Of a stretch of DNA of 64,000 nucleotides, positions 34,561 to 43,246 are shown in pieces. This stretch comes from Achromobacter sp. MYb9. Lineage in GTDB: Bacteria; Pseudomonadota; Gammaproteobacteria; Burkholderiales; Burkholderiaceae_B. Location: assembly GCF_002975275.1 (NCBI RefSeq), contig NZ_PCOQ01000004.1:62001-126000 (forward strand). The letters are read 5' to 3'. A program made the position numbers and the translations under genes. Each line of letters opens with the position of its first letter. The first letter of the stretch is position 1. Under the pieces are notes generated by a model that saw only the letters and a list, made by a program, of their open reading frames with translations, did not search any database and was not told the origin of the DNA.

Positions 34561-35924
34561 GCCGCCCGCTCCTCGAGGCGCACGGCGCCGGCCATCAACT
34601 GTTCCCAGGACAGGCCGTTCATGAACTGCGCCCAGCGCCGGTAATAGATACGCGCGTTCTCTTCCGTGTACTCGCCGTTGACGGCACAGCCCGGAATTTC
34701 CGGCACGGGCTGTGCATGCCCCACGCCCATCTGATAATTGAAGTAAAGCTCGCGCGACATGGCGCCCATGCTGGCCTCGGTCGCCCCCGTCCAGTTCTCC
34801 ATGTCGTCCGACTCGGTCATGCCGCCCGGCCCCGAATAGCGCAGAAAGTAGTGGCGCATGGCTTCCTTCACGGCTTCGGGCGCGTCCTTGTCCACCAGAT
34901 ACATGCGCCACATCTCCATCTCGGTCGCGCTGATGGGATGGAAGACCGCAAGCGTGCGCGGCTGGCGCCCGTGAAACGACATGTTCGGGAAAATCGTGCC
35001 CACGCTGGTCTGCACCCGCATGGCCGACCCGAGCGTGCGTTCACGCTGCTCGTGGATCTGGCGGAAATAAGCCTCCACCTCGGGATAGCGCGCATACTGC
35101 GGCGCGTAGGGCCCCTCTTCATAAAACGGCAAGCGCCCCAGCAACCCATGTCCGAGCTCGGGAAAGCAGATGGCCGATCGGCTGACGGACGCATCGCGAC
35201 GCCCCTTGCCTCCCCCTGGCCCGATGCCCACGATGTCCACCGAGCGATGGCTGATGTCGTGGTACAGGTCGCCGATGAAATTCTCGGGCGCGAACTTCCA
35301 ATTGCACTTCACGCGCCACTTCTGCACCCCGCCGATGACCTCGGAACCGCCCGGGCTGCCATCGCGATGGTCCAGCGCCGCGTCCAGGTACAGGCGCATA
35401 TTGCCCAGATAGTCCTCGAACGGCGGCGCGTCCGCGTCCCACGTCGCAAAGACCGCGCCCTTGTAGTTCACCACTTGCGCCACGGTCTTCAGGCCCCACT
35501 GCTTCTTGTCCAGCTCGCCCTTGTAGTGCGTCGCGTGGCCGGGCACACCGACCAGCTCGCCGGGCCGCTCCACCAGCTTGCCGTCGGTGGAAAAGCTCCA
35601 GCCATGGTACGGACAGGTAAAGGTCCGATTGTTGCCGTGGTCATAGCGGCACAGCTTCATGCCACGGTGCGCACAGCTGTTGAGCATGACCTGTATCAGG
35701 CCCTGCCGGTCGCGCGTCAGGATTACGGACTCTGTTCCCATGCGCGACACAAAATAATCATCCGGCTTGGGCACCAGGCTCTCGTGTCCCACGAACAACC
35801 ACGCCCGCGAAAACACCTGCCTGAGTTCCTGCTGGAATATGTCGTCGTCCACGAAGATAGACCGGCTGACCAGCCCTTCGTCGGCGCGCACCAACTCATC
35901 GATCGTCTTATGACCCATCACCAC
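34557..35924 (-). CDS. Rieske-type ring-hydroxylating dioxygenase alpha subunit
   Basis: A 455-residue oxygenase. The Rieske cluster motif is C-x-H-x17-C-x2-H (CAHRGM to CPYHGW) at about 83-106. The catalytic iron region is ENFIGDLYHDISHRS near 215, where the two histidines are separated by three residues, whereas four or five is usual in well-known dioxygenases. It should insert O2 into an aromatic ring, with electrons from the reductase and ferredoxin encoded downstream. The substrate is unknown; the phenylpropionate/biphenyl/carboxylate-type families are all possible. The gene follows the GntR gene by 33 bases. Confidence 0.92.
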   Translation of the reverse strand: MVMGHKTIDELVRADEGLVSRSIFVDDDIFQQELRQVFSRAWLFVGHESLVPKPDDYFVSRMGTESVILTRDRQGLIQVMLNSCAHRGMKLCRYDHGNNRTFTCPYHGWSFSTDGKLVERPGELVGVPGHATHYKGELDKKQWGLKTVAQVVNYKGAVFATWDADAPPFEDYLGNMRLYLDAALDHRDGSPGGSEVIGGVQKWRVKCNWKFAPENFIGDLYHDISHRSVDIVGIGPGGGKGRRDASVSRSAICFPELGHGLLGRLPFYEEGPYAPQYARYPEVEAYFRQIHEQRERTLGSAMRVQTSVGTIFPNMSFHGRQPRTLAVFHPISATEMEMWRMYLVDKDAPEAVKEAMRHYFLRYSGPGGMTESDDMENWTGATEASMGAMSRELYFNYQMGVGHAQPVPEIPGCAVNGEYTEENARIYYRRWAQFMNGLSWEQLMAGAVRLEERAA

Positions 35925-35957
35925 TTCCCCTTGGAGGATGCCCCCAAACCCGGGCGC

Positions 35958-36722
35958 CTACGGTCTTTCCGCCGTGGCCGCCGCTGTACGCAGACGTGCT
36001 TCCGTGTTGTCGACGTGGGTACGCGCATGCTGTCGCGCAAGCTCCACGTCGCCTTTCTCGATGGCGGCGAACAACGCCTCGTGCTCTTTCTGCGCCTGTG
36101 CGCCGCGGCCCGCGATCTTGGCCGACCGCGAGCGCGAGACGCGCAGGTTCTTCTTCAGAAGAACCGCCAGGAAATCGAAGAAATTCAGGTAGTGTTCGTT
36201 GCGGGTGGCACGCGCCACGCAGCGATGGAATTCCATGTCGGCATCCACGCCCACCGCAACATCGCCGGACGCGATCGCGTCGGCCATCTTGCGCAAGGCC
36301 TGGCGCATGGCGGCCAGGTCTGCTTCGCTGCGGCGTTCGGCCGCAAGCGGCGCGGCCTCGATCTCGAAGCCCCGGCGCAGTTCAACGATACGCAGCACCT
36401 GGTCGGCATCGCCGATATCCGCCGCTTGCATGCGCAGTACCGACGGCCGCGCCGTCTGCATGACGGTCAGGCCACGGCCCTGCTTGCTTTGTACGATGCC
36501 ATCGCCCTTCAGGCGGGAAACCGCTTCGCGCAGCACCGTGCGCGAAACGCCAAGCCGGGTCGCGATGGTCTGCTCCGGAGGGAGGACCTCGCCGACTTGA
36601 TAGTCGCCACTGGTGATCTCATCCAGCAGCATCTCGGTCACCCGGTCCGTCAGGTTGGGTTCTGACTGGAACGGAGCGACAGAGTCCTTTTTCAACAGTA
36701 CTCGGGAAGCTGAAGTAGGCAT
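35958..36722 (-). CDS. GntR-family regulator, FCD (FadR) subfamily
   Basis: A 254-residue regulator: winged helix-turn-helix at about 25-90 (DYQVGEVLPPEQTIATRLG, SRTVLREAVSRLKGDGIV) and an all-helical FCD ligand domain (about 100-235) with a metal/ligand set in DMEFHRCVARAT and HEALFAAIEKGD. It is the first gene of the dioxygenase operon. A perfect palindrome at 36808-36822 lies 86 bases upstream and is a probable autoregulatory operator. Confidence 0.9.
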   Translation of the reverse strand: MPTSASRVLLKKDSVAPFQSEPNLTDRVTEMLLDEITSGDYQVGEVLPPEQTIATRLGVSRTVLREAVSRLKGDGIVQSKQGRGLTVMQTARPSVLRMQAADIGDADQVLRIVELRRGFEIEAAPLAAERRSEADLAAMRQALRKMADAIASGDVAVGVDADMEFHRCVARATRNEHYLNFFDFLAVLLKKNLRVSRSRSAKIAGRGAQAQKEHEALFAAIEKGDVELARQHARTHVDNTEARLRTAAATAERP

Positions 36723-36807
36723 AAGGAAGATCGTCCGAAAACGTGCATCTCATTGCCAGCCCGCGTTGCCTCGGCTGTGTACGTGCCCCGGAAGGGGCGC
36801 GTTGAAA

Positions 36808-36822
36808 ATACGATAATCGTAT
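36808..36822. promoter_or_regulatory. GntR operator candidate
   Basis: ATACGAT-A-ATCGTAT is a perfect 7+7 palindrome about one central base, located in the 163-base gap upstream of the FCD-type GntR gene. Size and symmetry suit this regulator family. The half-site TACGATAA recurs before the Bug receptor gene at 29081. Confidence 0.65.
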
Positions 36823-36885
36823 AAGAATAGAGGTGGGTATTAGGGGAAGTGCGGATACGGGGGTGAAGGGCTACCGCCGCGCAGC

Positions 36886-37716
36886 TTAGAAAGTCAGGTT
36901 CTTGAACTCGCGCGTGGCGGCGGTCAGGGCCTGTTCGGTGGGCAGGCGCTCCATTGAACTGGCGCCGTAGAAGCCGTGGCAATGCTTGCAGGCGCGCAGC
37001 ACATGCGTGGCGTCTTCGGGTGTGGCGATGGGTCCGCCGTGGCACAACACGATGATATCCGGGCGCACCGCCAGCGCGGCGGCGGCGATGCGGTCGATCG
37101 CGGCCACGCAATCGTCCAGCGTCTGCGCGGTTTCGGCGCCGATGGCGCCGCCCGTCGTCAGGCCCATGTGTGCCACGATGATGTCCGCGCCGGCCTTCGT
37201 CATCGCCACCGCGTCGTCTTCATTGAAGACGTACGGCGTGGTCAGCATGCCCTTCTGGTGAGCCAGGCGGATCATGTCCACTTCCAGCGCGTAGCCCATG
37301 CCGGTCTCTTCCAGGTTGGCGCGGAAGGTGCCGTCGATGAGGCCTACGGTGGGAAAGTTCTGCACGCCGGAAAAGCCTTGGCGCTTCAAGTCGTCCAGGA
37401 ACACGTCGAAGTCGCAGAACGGGTCGGTGCCGTTCACGCCGGCCAGTACCGGCGTCTTCTTCACCACCGGCAGCACTTCACGCCCCATGTCGACGACGAT
37501 CTCGTTGGCGTTGCCGTAGGCGAGCAGGCCGGCCAACGAGCCCCGCCCGGCCATCCGGTAGCGCCCCGAGTTATAGATCACGATCAGGTCGATGCCGCCC
37601 GCCTCTTCGCACTTGGCCGACAGGCCCGTGCCCGCGCCGCCGCCCACGATGGGTGTGCGCGCGCGCACCATGGCGCGAAACTTGTCCAGCAGTTCGTTAC
37701 GGTCAAAACGGGGCAT
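36886..37716 (-). CDS. phosphoenolpyruvate-hydrolase-family TIM-barrel protein
   Basis: A 276-residue protein of the PEP_hydrolase-like family (related to the isocitrate-lyase/PEP-mutase barrel). Family marks are [65 protein letters not shown] and LCHGGPI. Function in bacteria is not firmly known. It is 11 bases after a Tm-1-like ATP-binding protein gene; the two are commonly neighbours or fused in bacteria and fungi, so they likely act on the same small molecule. Confidence 0.85.
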   Translation of the reverse strand: MPRFDRNELLDKFRAMVRARTPIVGGGAGTGLSAKCEEAGGIDLIVIYNSGRYRMAGRGSLAGLLAYGNANEIVVDMGREVLPVVKKTPVLAGVNGTDPFCDFDVFLDDLKRQGFSGVQNFPTVGLIDGTFRANLEETGMGYALEVDMIRLAHQKGMLTTPYVFNEDDAVAMTKAGADIIVAHMGLTTGGAIGAETAQTLDDCVAAIDRIAAAALAVRPDIIVLCHGGPIATPEDATHVLRACKHCHGFYGASSMERLPTEQALTAATREFKNLTF

Positions 37717-37727
37717 GGCGGCAATCC

Positions 37728-38939
37728 TTAATGGCTAGCGATTTCAAGAAAATGGTCGACCGCCGTTTTCGCGAACAGCGGGTCGTTGATATGGCAGGGC
37801 ACGCGCACCAGCCGCCGCTGCGGTGTCTGCACCAGGTTGGCTTCCAGCGCGGCGAACAGGGCGGCGTCGGCCTCGGGATCCCAGAACGCCTGGCCCGGCG
37901 CATCCAGCGCCGAGACGCCGCCCTCGGGAATCAGGAAGCGCACCGGCCCTTCGCACTGATTCAGCCTGGCGGCGATCCACTCGCCCTGGCGGGTGTTCTC
38001 CTCGACGGTGGTGCGCATCAGCGTCACCTGCGGATTGTGCGGATAGAACTTGCGGCCCTGATAGGGCTCGGGAATGGTCTCCATCCCGCCGAAGTTCACC
38101 ATGTCCAGCGCGCCGCACGAGCCGACGTAAGGCGCGCGGGTGCGGGCCACGGCGCCGAAGCGGTCTTCCGTGCAGGCCAGCACGCCGCCGAACAGGAAAT
38201 CGCAGACTTCGGTCGTGGTCAGGTCCAGCACGCCGCCCAGCAAATGGCTGTCCAGCAGCTTTTCCATCGACTGCCCGCCCGTGCCCGTGGCGTGGAACAC
38301 CAGGCAGTCATAACGGGATTCCAGCAACGGCGTCACCTGCTGCACGCAGGCGGTGGTCACCCCGAACATCGTGATGCCGACCGCGGGCCGTCCATCGTCT
38401 TCAATGGCAACGCCCGCCTGACGGAATGCGCCGCCGATCGCGCCGGCGGCATTGGCCAGCACGCGGCGGGAAATGCGGTTCAGCCCGGCCACATCCGTCA
38501 CCGAATACATCATGGCGATATCCGACGGGCCGACATAGGGCGCGACATTGCCCGAGGCCATCGTCGACACCATCAGCTTGGGCGTGCCGATGGGCAGTGC
38601 GCGCATGGCCGGCGTGATCAACGCCGTGCCGCCCGACCCGCCCAGCCCCAGCAAAGCGCCGATGGCGCCGTTGCCGGCCGCGTAGCGTTCAAAGGCCAGG
38701 GCCATGGCGGCGATCGCCGTGCCGCGGTCGCCCGTGAACACCGCTTCCGGGCCGTCGGGATGGCTGCCAGCCACTTCGCGGGCCTGTACCTGCGCGGCGC
38801 TGGCGGCGCCCGACGTGGACACGTCCACCGACACCACGTCCAGGCCCTCGCGTTTGAGCAGATCCACCACGTATTCCGCTTCGTGGCCCTTGGTGTCGTA
38901 GGTGGCGGCGACAAACACCCGCCGGTTCGATTGCGTCAT
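37728..38939 (-). CDS. Tm-1-like ATP-binding (UPF0261) protein
   Basis: A 403-residue protein of the UPF0261 family, named after the tomato Tm-1 resistance protein. Motifs include [20 protein letters not shown] at the start, [32 protein letters not shown] ([20 protein letters not shown]) and [13 protein letters not shown]. The N-terminal half binds nucleotide. The enzymatic role is unknown. It is divergent from the TetR gene and forms a two-gene unit with the PEP-hydrolase-like gene, ending close to the dioxygenase operon. Confidence 0.85.
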   Translation of the reverse strand: MTQSNRRVFVAATYDTKGHEAEYVVDLLKREGLDVVSVDVSTSGAASAAQVQAREVAGSHPDGPEAVFTGDRGTAIAAMALAFERYAAGNGAIGALLGLGGSGGTALITPAMRALPIGTPKLMVSTMASGNVAPYVGPSDIAMMYSVTDVAGLNRISRRVLANAAGAIGGAFRQAGVAIEDDGRPAVGITMFGVTTACVQQVTPLLESRYDCLVFHATGTGGQSMEKLLDSHLLGGVLDLTTTEVCDFLFGGVLACTEDRFGAVARTRAPYVGSCGALDMVNFGGMETIPEPYQGRKFYPHNPQVTLMRTTVEENTRQGEWIAARLNQCEGPVRFLIPEGGVSALDAPGQAFWDPEADAALFAALEANLVQTPQRRLVRVPCHINDPLFAKTAVDHFLEIASH

Positions 38940-39011
38940 GGCTCCTCCGCGGGCGGCTACACTCGGTGCGCGCCTCGATATGTGAGGCCGCTAGGCCTGT
39001 AGAATCAAGAA

Positions 39012-39752
39012 ATGAGACGAAAGAATCATACTGAGACACCTGTCTCACGTCAAACCTCCCTCCCCTCCACGTCCCCTGCTTCCGCCGCAGGCGGCGCCGC
39101 GCGCCTGATCGCACCTGCCAGCCGGCAGGCCGCCGCCAGCGGGGAACCGCCCCACGGACCGCGCGCCCGCATGCGCAAGACACTGCTGGACGCAGCGCAA
39201 CAGCTGATGGCGCAGGGCATCACGCCCTCTGTCGCCGAGCTGGCCGAGCATGCCCGGGTATCGCGCGCGACCGCCTACCGCTACTTCCCCAGTCAAAGCG
39301 CGCTGATCGCCGCCGTCGTGGACGAAAGCCTTGGGCCCATCCTGGCCTGGGACTCCACATCGTCCGACGCCGCCACGCGCGTCGACGAATTGCTGCGCTT
39401 TGCTTTTCCCCGGCTGGAGGCACACGAAGCCTCGTTGCGCGCGGCCATCATGGTGTCTTTGCAACAGCACGCCGAAGCCAGCGCAGGCAAGACCGGCAAC
39501 GAACCGCGCCTGGTGCGCGGACATCGGGTCGACATCCTGAAACGCGCCATCGCGCCGCTGGCCGCCGACCTGACGCCGGCGCAGCAAGACCGCGTGGCGC
39601 AGGCGTTGTCGCTGGTGTATGGGTCCGAGGTGTTCCTGGTGTTGAAAGACATCTGGGAGCTGGAACTGCCCGAGATCACGGACGTGGTGCGCTGGACAGC
39701 GCAGGCCATCATCGCGCAGGCGGTTTCCGAAACACGGCCTGCCAAGAAATAA
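39012..39752 (+). CDS. TetR-family transcriptional regulator
   Basis: The DNA-binding part is RKTLLDAAQQLMAQGITPSV then HARVSRATAYRYFPSQSAL; the C-terminal ligand domain is alpha-helical. From the ATG at 39012 the protein has 246 residues with an unusual 50-residue Ser/Pro/Ala-rich leader. The next ATG, at 39171, gives 193 residues, a normal TetR length starting just before the first helix. The palindrome at 39032-39047 would lie in the coding part for the long form and upstream of the gene for the short form, which favours the short form or an alternative start between them. Divergent from the Tm-1-like pair. Confidence 0.82.
   Translation: MRRKNHTETPVSRQTSLPSTSPASAAGGAARLIAPASRQAAASGEPPHGPRARMRKTLLDAAQQLMAQGITPSVAELAEHARVSRATAYRYFPSQSALIAAVVDESLGPILAWDSTSSDAATRVDELLRFAFPRLEAHEASLRAAIMVSLQQHAEASAGKTGNEPRLVRGHRVDILKRAIAPLAADLTPAQQDRVAQALSLVYGSEVFLVLKDIWELELPEITDVVRWTAQAIIAQAVSETRPAKK
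39032..39047. promoter_or_regulatory. TetR operator candidate
   Basis: TGAGACA-CC-TGTCTCA is a perfect seven-base inverted repeat; a further TGAGAC direct copy lies at 39013-39018. A TAGAAT (-10 like) at 39000-39005 is just upstream. Position next to the tetR start and the divergent operon makes it a likely binding site for that regulator. Confidence 0.6.
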
Positions 39753-39837
39753 GCGGGGAAGCGCCGCGCAAGGACGTGCCCGCGCCGCCGTCATTCCCCA
39801 TCACGGGCGAGCGCGACGCCGCGCCGTTCCCGGCCGA

Positions 39838-41142
39838 TCACAAGGCGGCCAGGGTCTCGTCCAGCGCCGACACCAGCCGGTCCGCGTCGGCTGCCGAGAA
39901 CGGAAGCGGCGGCCGGATCTTCAGTGTGTTGGCGTGTTCGCCCGCGCTGCCCGTTAACACTTGACGGTCCCGCAGTCCGTTGACAACGCGCACGGCCTCC
40001 ACCGTGGCGGGCTCACGCGACCGGCGGTCGCGCACCAGTTCCACGCCAATGAACAGGCCCGCGCCGCGCACGTCGCCGATGATGTCGTGCTTGGCGGCCA
40101 GCGTACGCAGGCATTCTTGCAGATACGCGCCGACGCACTCAGCGTTCTCCATCAGCTTTTCCTGTTGCACGGCACGCAGCACGGCCAGACCCGCGGCAGC
40201 CGACACGGGGTTGCCGCCGAACGTATTGAAATACCGTCCATTGCGGCCGAACGCCTCCAGCACTTCCGGCCGCGCGGCCACGCCCGCCACGGGGTGGCCA
40301 TTGCCCAGCGGCTTGCCCATGGTGATCAGGTCAGGCGCGACGCCGTGCCGCATGAAACCCCACATCGCCTGGCCGGTGCGGCCCATGCCTGCCTGCACTT
40401 CGTCGGCGATGAAAAGGCCGCCGGCCGCGCGCACGGCATCAACGGCGCCACTCAGGAATCCCGCTGGCGCGGCCTGGACGCCATCACTGGAAAAGATCGT
40501 GTCGACCAGCAACGCCGCTGGCCGCAAGCCTTGCCGGCCCAGGTCGGCAATGGCCTCTTGCACCGCATTCGCCAACGCCGGGCCAACGCCGTCGCCCCCC
40601 TGCCGGTACGTATCCGGCGGGGTCACCGTGCGCACCGTCGGGCCCAGCGTGACATAGCGCCCCAACGACGGCGACGCCTGCGCGATCGATAACGTGACGC
40701 CGTGGTACGCAAACCGCGTGACGATCAGTCCGGTGGCGCCGGTATGCGCCTGCGCGATCCGCAGCGCCAAATCGTTGGCTTCGCTGCCGGTGCAGGTGAA
40801 CATCACCTGCCCTGGCCCCGCCGGAAAGGTTGCGAGCAGGGCTTCGGCATAGTCCAGCACGGTCTCGTGAACATACCGCGTGTGCGTGTTCAGGATGGCG
40901 GCCTGCCGCGCTATCGCGTCGACCACGGCGGGATGGCAATGCCCAAGCGGCACGACGTTGTTGTAGGCATCCAGATAGGGCTTGCCTTGCGCGTCATACA
41001 GCCAGACGCCCTCGCCCCGTACCAAATGCACGGGCGAGTCATAGAACAAACGGTAAGCCGGGCCAAGCAGACGCTGGCGCCGCGCGATCAGGGCGGCGGT
41101 CTGATCAGCGCCCTGCCCGTCGTCGAAATTCGGCAAAGTCAT
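39838..41142 (-). CDS. class III aminotransferase-fold enzyme, AGXT2L phospho-lyase type
   Basis: A 434-residue PLP enzyme. Class III marks are NNVVPLGHCHPAVVDAI, TCTGSEANDLALRIAQ, FIADEVQAGMGRTG and the PLP lysine in ITMGKPLGNGHPVAG. The beginning (RRQRLLGPAYRLFY, VRGEGVWLYD, LNTHTRYVHE) resembles the vertebrate AGXT2L proteins, which are phospho-lyases for phosphoethanolamine and phospho-hydroxylysine rather than transaminases. An APH-type kinase gene lies 12 bases upstream, matching the kinase plus phospho-lyase pairing known for those pathways. A plain omega-aminotransferase is the alternative. Confidence 0.85.
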   Translation of the reverse strand: MTLPNFDDGQGADQTAALIARRQRLLGPAYRLFYDSPVHLVRGEGVWLYDAQGKPYLDAYNNVVPLGHCHPAVVDAIARQAAILNTHTRYVHETVLDYAEALLATFPAGPGQVMFTCTGSEANDLALRIAQAHTGATGLIVTRFAYHGVTLSIAQASPSLGRYVTLGPTVRTVTPPDTYRQGGDGVGPALANAVQEAIADLGRQGLRPAALLVDTIFSSDGVQAAPAGFLSGAVDAVRAAGGLFIADEVQAGMGRTGQAMWGFMRHGVAPDLITMGKPLGNGHPVAGVAARPEVLEAFGRNGRYFNTFGGNPVSAAAGLAVLRAVQQEKLMENAECVGAYLQECLRTLAAKHDIIGDVRGAGLFIGVELVRDRRSREPATVEAVRVVNGLRDRQVLTGSAGEHANTLKIRPPLPFSAADADRLVSALDETLAAL

Positions 41143-41154
41143 GGAGGCGTCCTT

Positions 41155-42207
41155 TCAGTGAAATCCACAAGCCGCGCGCAACCGTTGCTGCGCATGCTCG
41201 CGGGCCATGCCGTCGCACGCTTGCAGGCGCGACCAGGACACGGCGTTGTTGCGCAGGATGTAGTCGCGGTTTTCCGGGTAGCGCGCGGCCCGCCACCCCC
41301 CGATGGCGACCACCATCACCAGCCGCGCCATCATCAGGTCGAACAGGATGTCGACCTCGGCCCGCGCAAGCGGATTGACCTCGTGATAGGCCGCCACGAA
41401 CCGCACCGCTGGCTCAAGCAGCTCGGCGCCCGGCTCCAGCTGATAGGACGCAGCCACCGCCACGTCATTGATCAGCGGCGCTCGCACCATGTCGCCAAAA
41501 TCCAGGATGCCGGCGATCGTGTCGGGGTCATGCGGGTCGACCAGCACGTTGTACAGGTTCAAGTCGTTGTGGATCGCCTGGGCGCGCAGGCCGCACAATG
41601 CCGGCTTCGCATGGTCGGTGAAACGCGCCAATGCGCGTTGCGCCAGCGCGCGTCGCGCCGGATCGGCGATGTGCGTGAGTAATGGGGCGACCTCATCGGT
41701 GCGCTGGATGTCCCAGGGCAGGTTCAATGCCCCGGCGGGATGCTCGAAGCCGCGCAGCGCCAGCCCCAGCCGGGCCAGGACTTGGGCCAGATTGCGCCGC
41801 TGCGCGTCCGAACGCGGGGCATCGGGCAACGGCCGCCCAGGAAGATACGTGAACAGCCGCAGCACGCGCGGCGGCGCGCCGGGCGCCTGGTACCAGACCG
41901 ACGGCGCGCCGTCCGCCGCGGGCATCACGCGCTGCACGGGCAGGCCTGGATCCACGCGCTCCACATGCTGCAAGGCCCTGGCCTGGAAATCCGCCACGCG
42001 CGGGTCTTCAGCGGGGTGGGAGAACTTCAGTACGTATTCGCGGCCGGCGCCAGCGCGCAAGTGGAAGTTGCGGTCTCGCTCGCCGGTCAGCCGGCGCACC
42101 TCGGCCTCCACGCCGAAGTGCTGCCGCGCCAATTGCGCGGCCCGCGATTCATCGATGTCCGGCGACGCCGTGGCCAGCACGTCCTCGGCGCAGTCCTGAT
42201 CCGTCAT
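41155..42207 (-). CDS. APH-family small-molecule kinase, hydroxylysine-kinase-like
   Basis: A 350-residue aminoglycoside-phosphotransferase-fold kinase. Catalytic loop IHNDLNLYNVLVD (H-x-D-x4-N) and metal motif ILDFGDM are intact. The N-terminal ERDRNFHLRAGAGREYVLKF and QARALQHVE recall the kinase part of bacterial kinase/phospho-lyase fusions and vertebrate hydroxylysine kinase. It is not expected to be an antibiotic-resistance enzyme. AAGGAGG lies six bases before the ATG. It sits between the HDAC-like hydrolase (10-base gap) and the phospho-lyase-like gene (12-base gap), so the three are one operon. Confidence 0.82.
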   Translation of the reverse strand: MTDQDCAEDVLATASPDIDESRAAQLARQHFGVEAEVRRLTGERDRNFHLRAGAGREYVLKFSHPAEDPRVADFQARALQHVERVDPGLPVQRVMPAADGAPSVWYQAPGAPPRVLRLFTYLPGRPLPDAPRSDAQRRNLAQVLARLGLALRGFEHPAGALNLPWDIQRTDEVAPLLTHIADPARRALAQRALARFTDHAKPALCGLRAQAIHNDLNLYNVLVDPHDPDTIAGILDFGDMVRAPLINDVAVAASYQLEPGAELLEPAVRFVAAYHEVNPLARAEVDILFDLMMARLVMVVAIGGWRAARYPENRDYILRNNAVSWSRLQACDGMAREHAQQRLRAACGFH

Positions 42208-42217
42208 GGCGGCCTCC

Positions 42218-43246
42218 TTAAGCGGCGGATGCGAAGCCGCGCAGCGCGCTGGCAAGATTGGGGCCCAGGTCGTCGGACAGGTAGCCGCCTTCCTGCACCA
42301 GTACCGTGGGCAGGCCCAGCCCCGCCACTTCCGCCAGAATCGCGCCAAAGCCCTCGGTGGTGACGGCCAGGCCCTTGTAGGGATCCCTTTCGTGCGCGTC
42401 CAGGCCCAATGCCACCACCAGCGCGCCCGGCGCAAAGGCCTTGATGTCCAGGAAGACGCGCCGCAGCGCCGCCAGATAGCCGGCGTCACCCGTGCCCACC
42501 GGCAGGGGGCGGTTGATGTTGTAGCCCAGCCCGTCGCCTTCGCCGGTTTCGTGCGCATGACCCACGAAGAACGGCGTGGTGTTGTGCGCGTCCGCATGCA
42601 TCGACACCGTCAGTACATCTGAGCGGCGGTAGAAGATGCCCTGCGTACCGTTGCCGTGATGCACGTCCAGGTCCAGGATAGCCACGCGGCGATACCTTGT
42701 GCGCAGATGCTGGGCAGCGATTGCCGCATTATTCAGGTAGCAAAAGCCATTGGCGCGGTCCACGTAGGCATGGTGCCCAGGCGGACGGCACAACGCATAC
42801 GCGGCGCGCTCGCCATCCAGCACCAGTTGCGCCGCATGGGTCGCGCAATGCGCCGACCAGGCGGCGGCTTCCCACGTGCCGGCTCCGATGGGACAAGCCG
42901 TGTCGCCCATGTGATAACCCGCCAGCCCCACGATGTGCTCGGGATACGTGCAGGGTTGCCCCGGAAACGGATGCACGTTGGCCACGACCTCTTCGGACGC
43001 GTCGGGCAGTTCCTGCCACCGGGCATGGGCGGTTTCCAGGAAACGCAGGTACTGCGGCGTGTGGACGGCCGCGCGCGGCGCGGCGCCGTGATCATCCGGC
43101 GCGATGATCTCGTGGCCGTCACGCTGCACGGCCGCCAACAGCCGGGCGCCGCGCTCGGGCTGCTCGTTGCTGCGCTTGACCTTGCCGCGCGCGATGAAGA
43201 ATTGCGGATCGTGAAGCTGATGCTTATCGCTATAGACAACTTTCAT
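42218..43246 (-). CDS. histone-deacetylase-like amidohydrolase (acetylpolyamine amidohydrolase type)
   Basis: A 342-residue zinc hydrolase of the arginase/deacetylase fold. Visible are the catalytic His pair in RPPGHHAY, the zinc ligands in ILDLDVHHGNGTQ and GLDAHERDP, and the transition-state Tyr in VQEGGYLSDDLG. The start KVVYSDKHQLHDPQFF and the loop IARGKVKRSNEQPERG are those of acetylpolyamine amidohydrolases, which remove acetyl groups from small amines. Its start overlaps the GntR stop by four bases. In this operon it could deacetylate an N-acetylated amine or amino acid before phosphorylation. Confidence 0.87.
   Translation of the reverse strand: MKVVYSDKHQLHDPQFFIARGKVKRSNEQPERGARLLAAVQRDGHEIIAPDDHGAAPRAAVHTPQYLRFLETAHARWQELPDASEEVVANVHPFPGQPCTYPEHIVGLAGYHMGDTACPIGAGTWEAAAWSAHCATHAAQLVLDGERAAYALCRPPGHHAYVDRANGFCYLNNAAIAAQHLRTRYRRVAILDLDVHHGNGTQGIFYRRSDVLTVSMHADAHNTTPFFVGHAHETGEGDGLGYNINRPLPVGTGDAGYLAALRRVFLDIKAFAPGALVVALGLDAHERDPYKGLAVTTEGFGAILAEVAGLGLPTVLVQEGGYLSDDLGPNLASALRGFASAA

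Noticed and set aside
34536-36665. 709-codon open frame on the plus strand
   Set aside because: Antisense to the dioxygenase alpha and GntR genes; His/Arg/Leu-rich shadow sequence with no family features.
41155-42207. aminoglycoside resistance gene
   Set aside because: The fold is APH-like, but the company of an AGXT2L-like enzyme and the family features point to a metabolic kinase.
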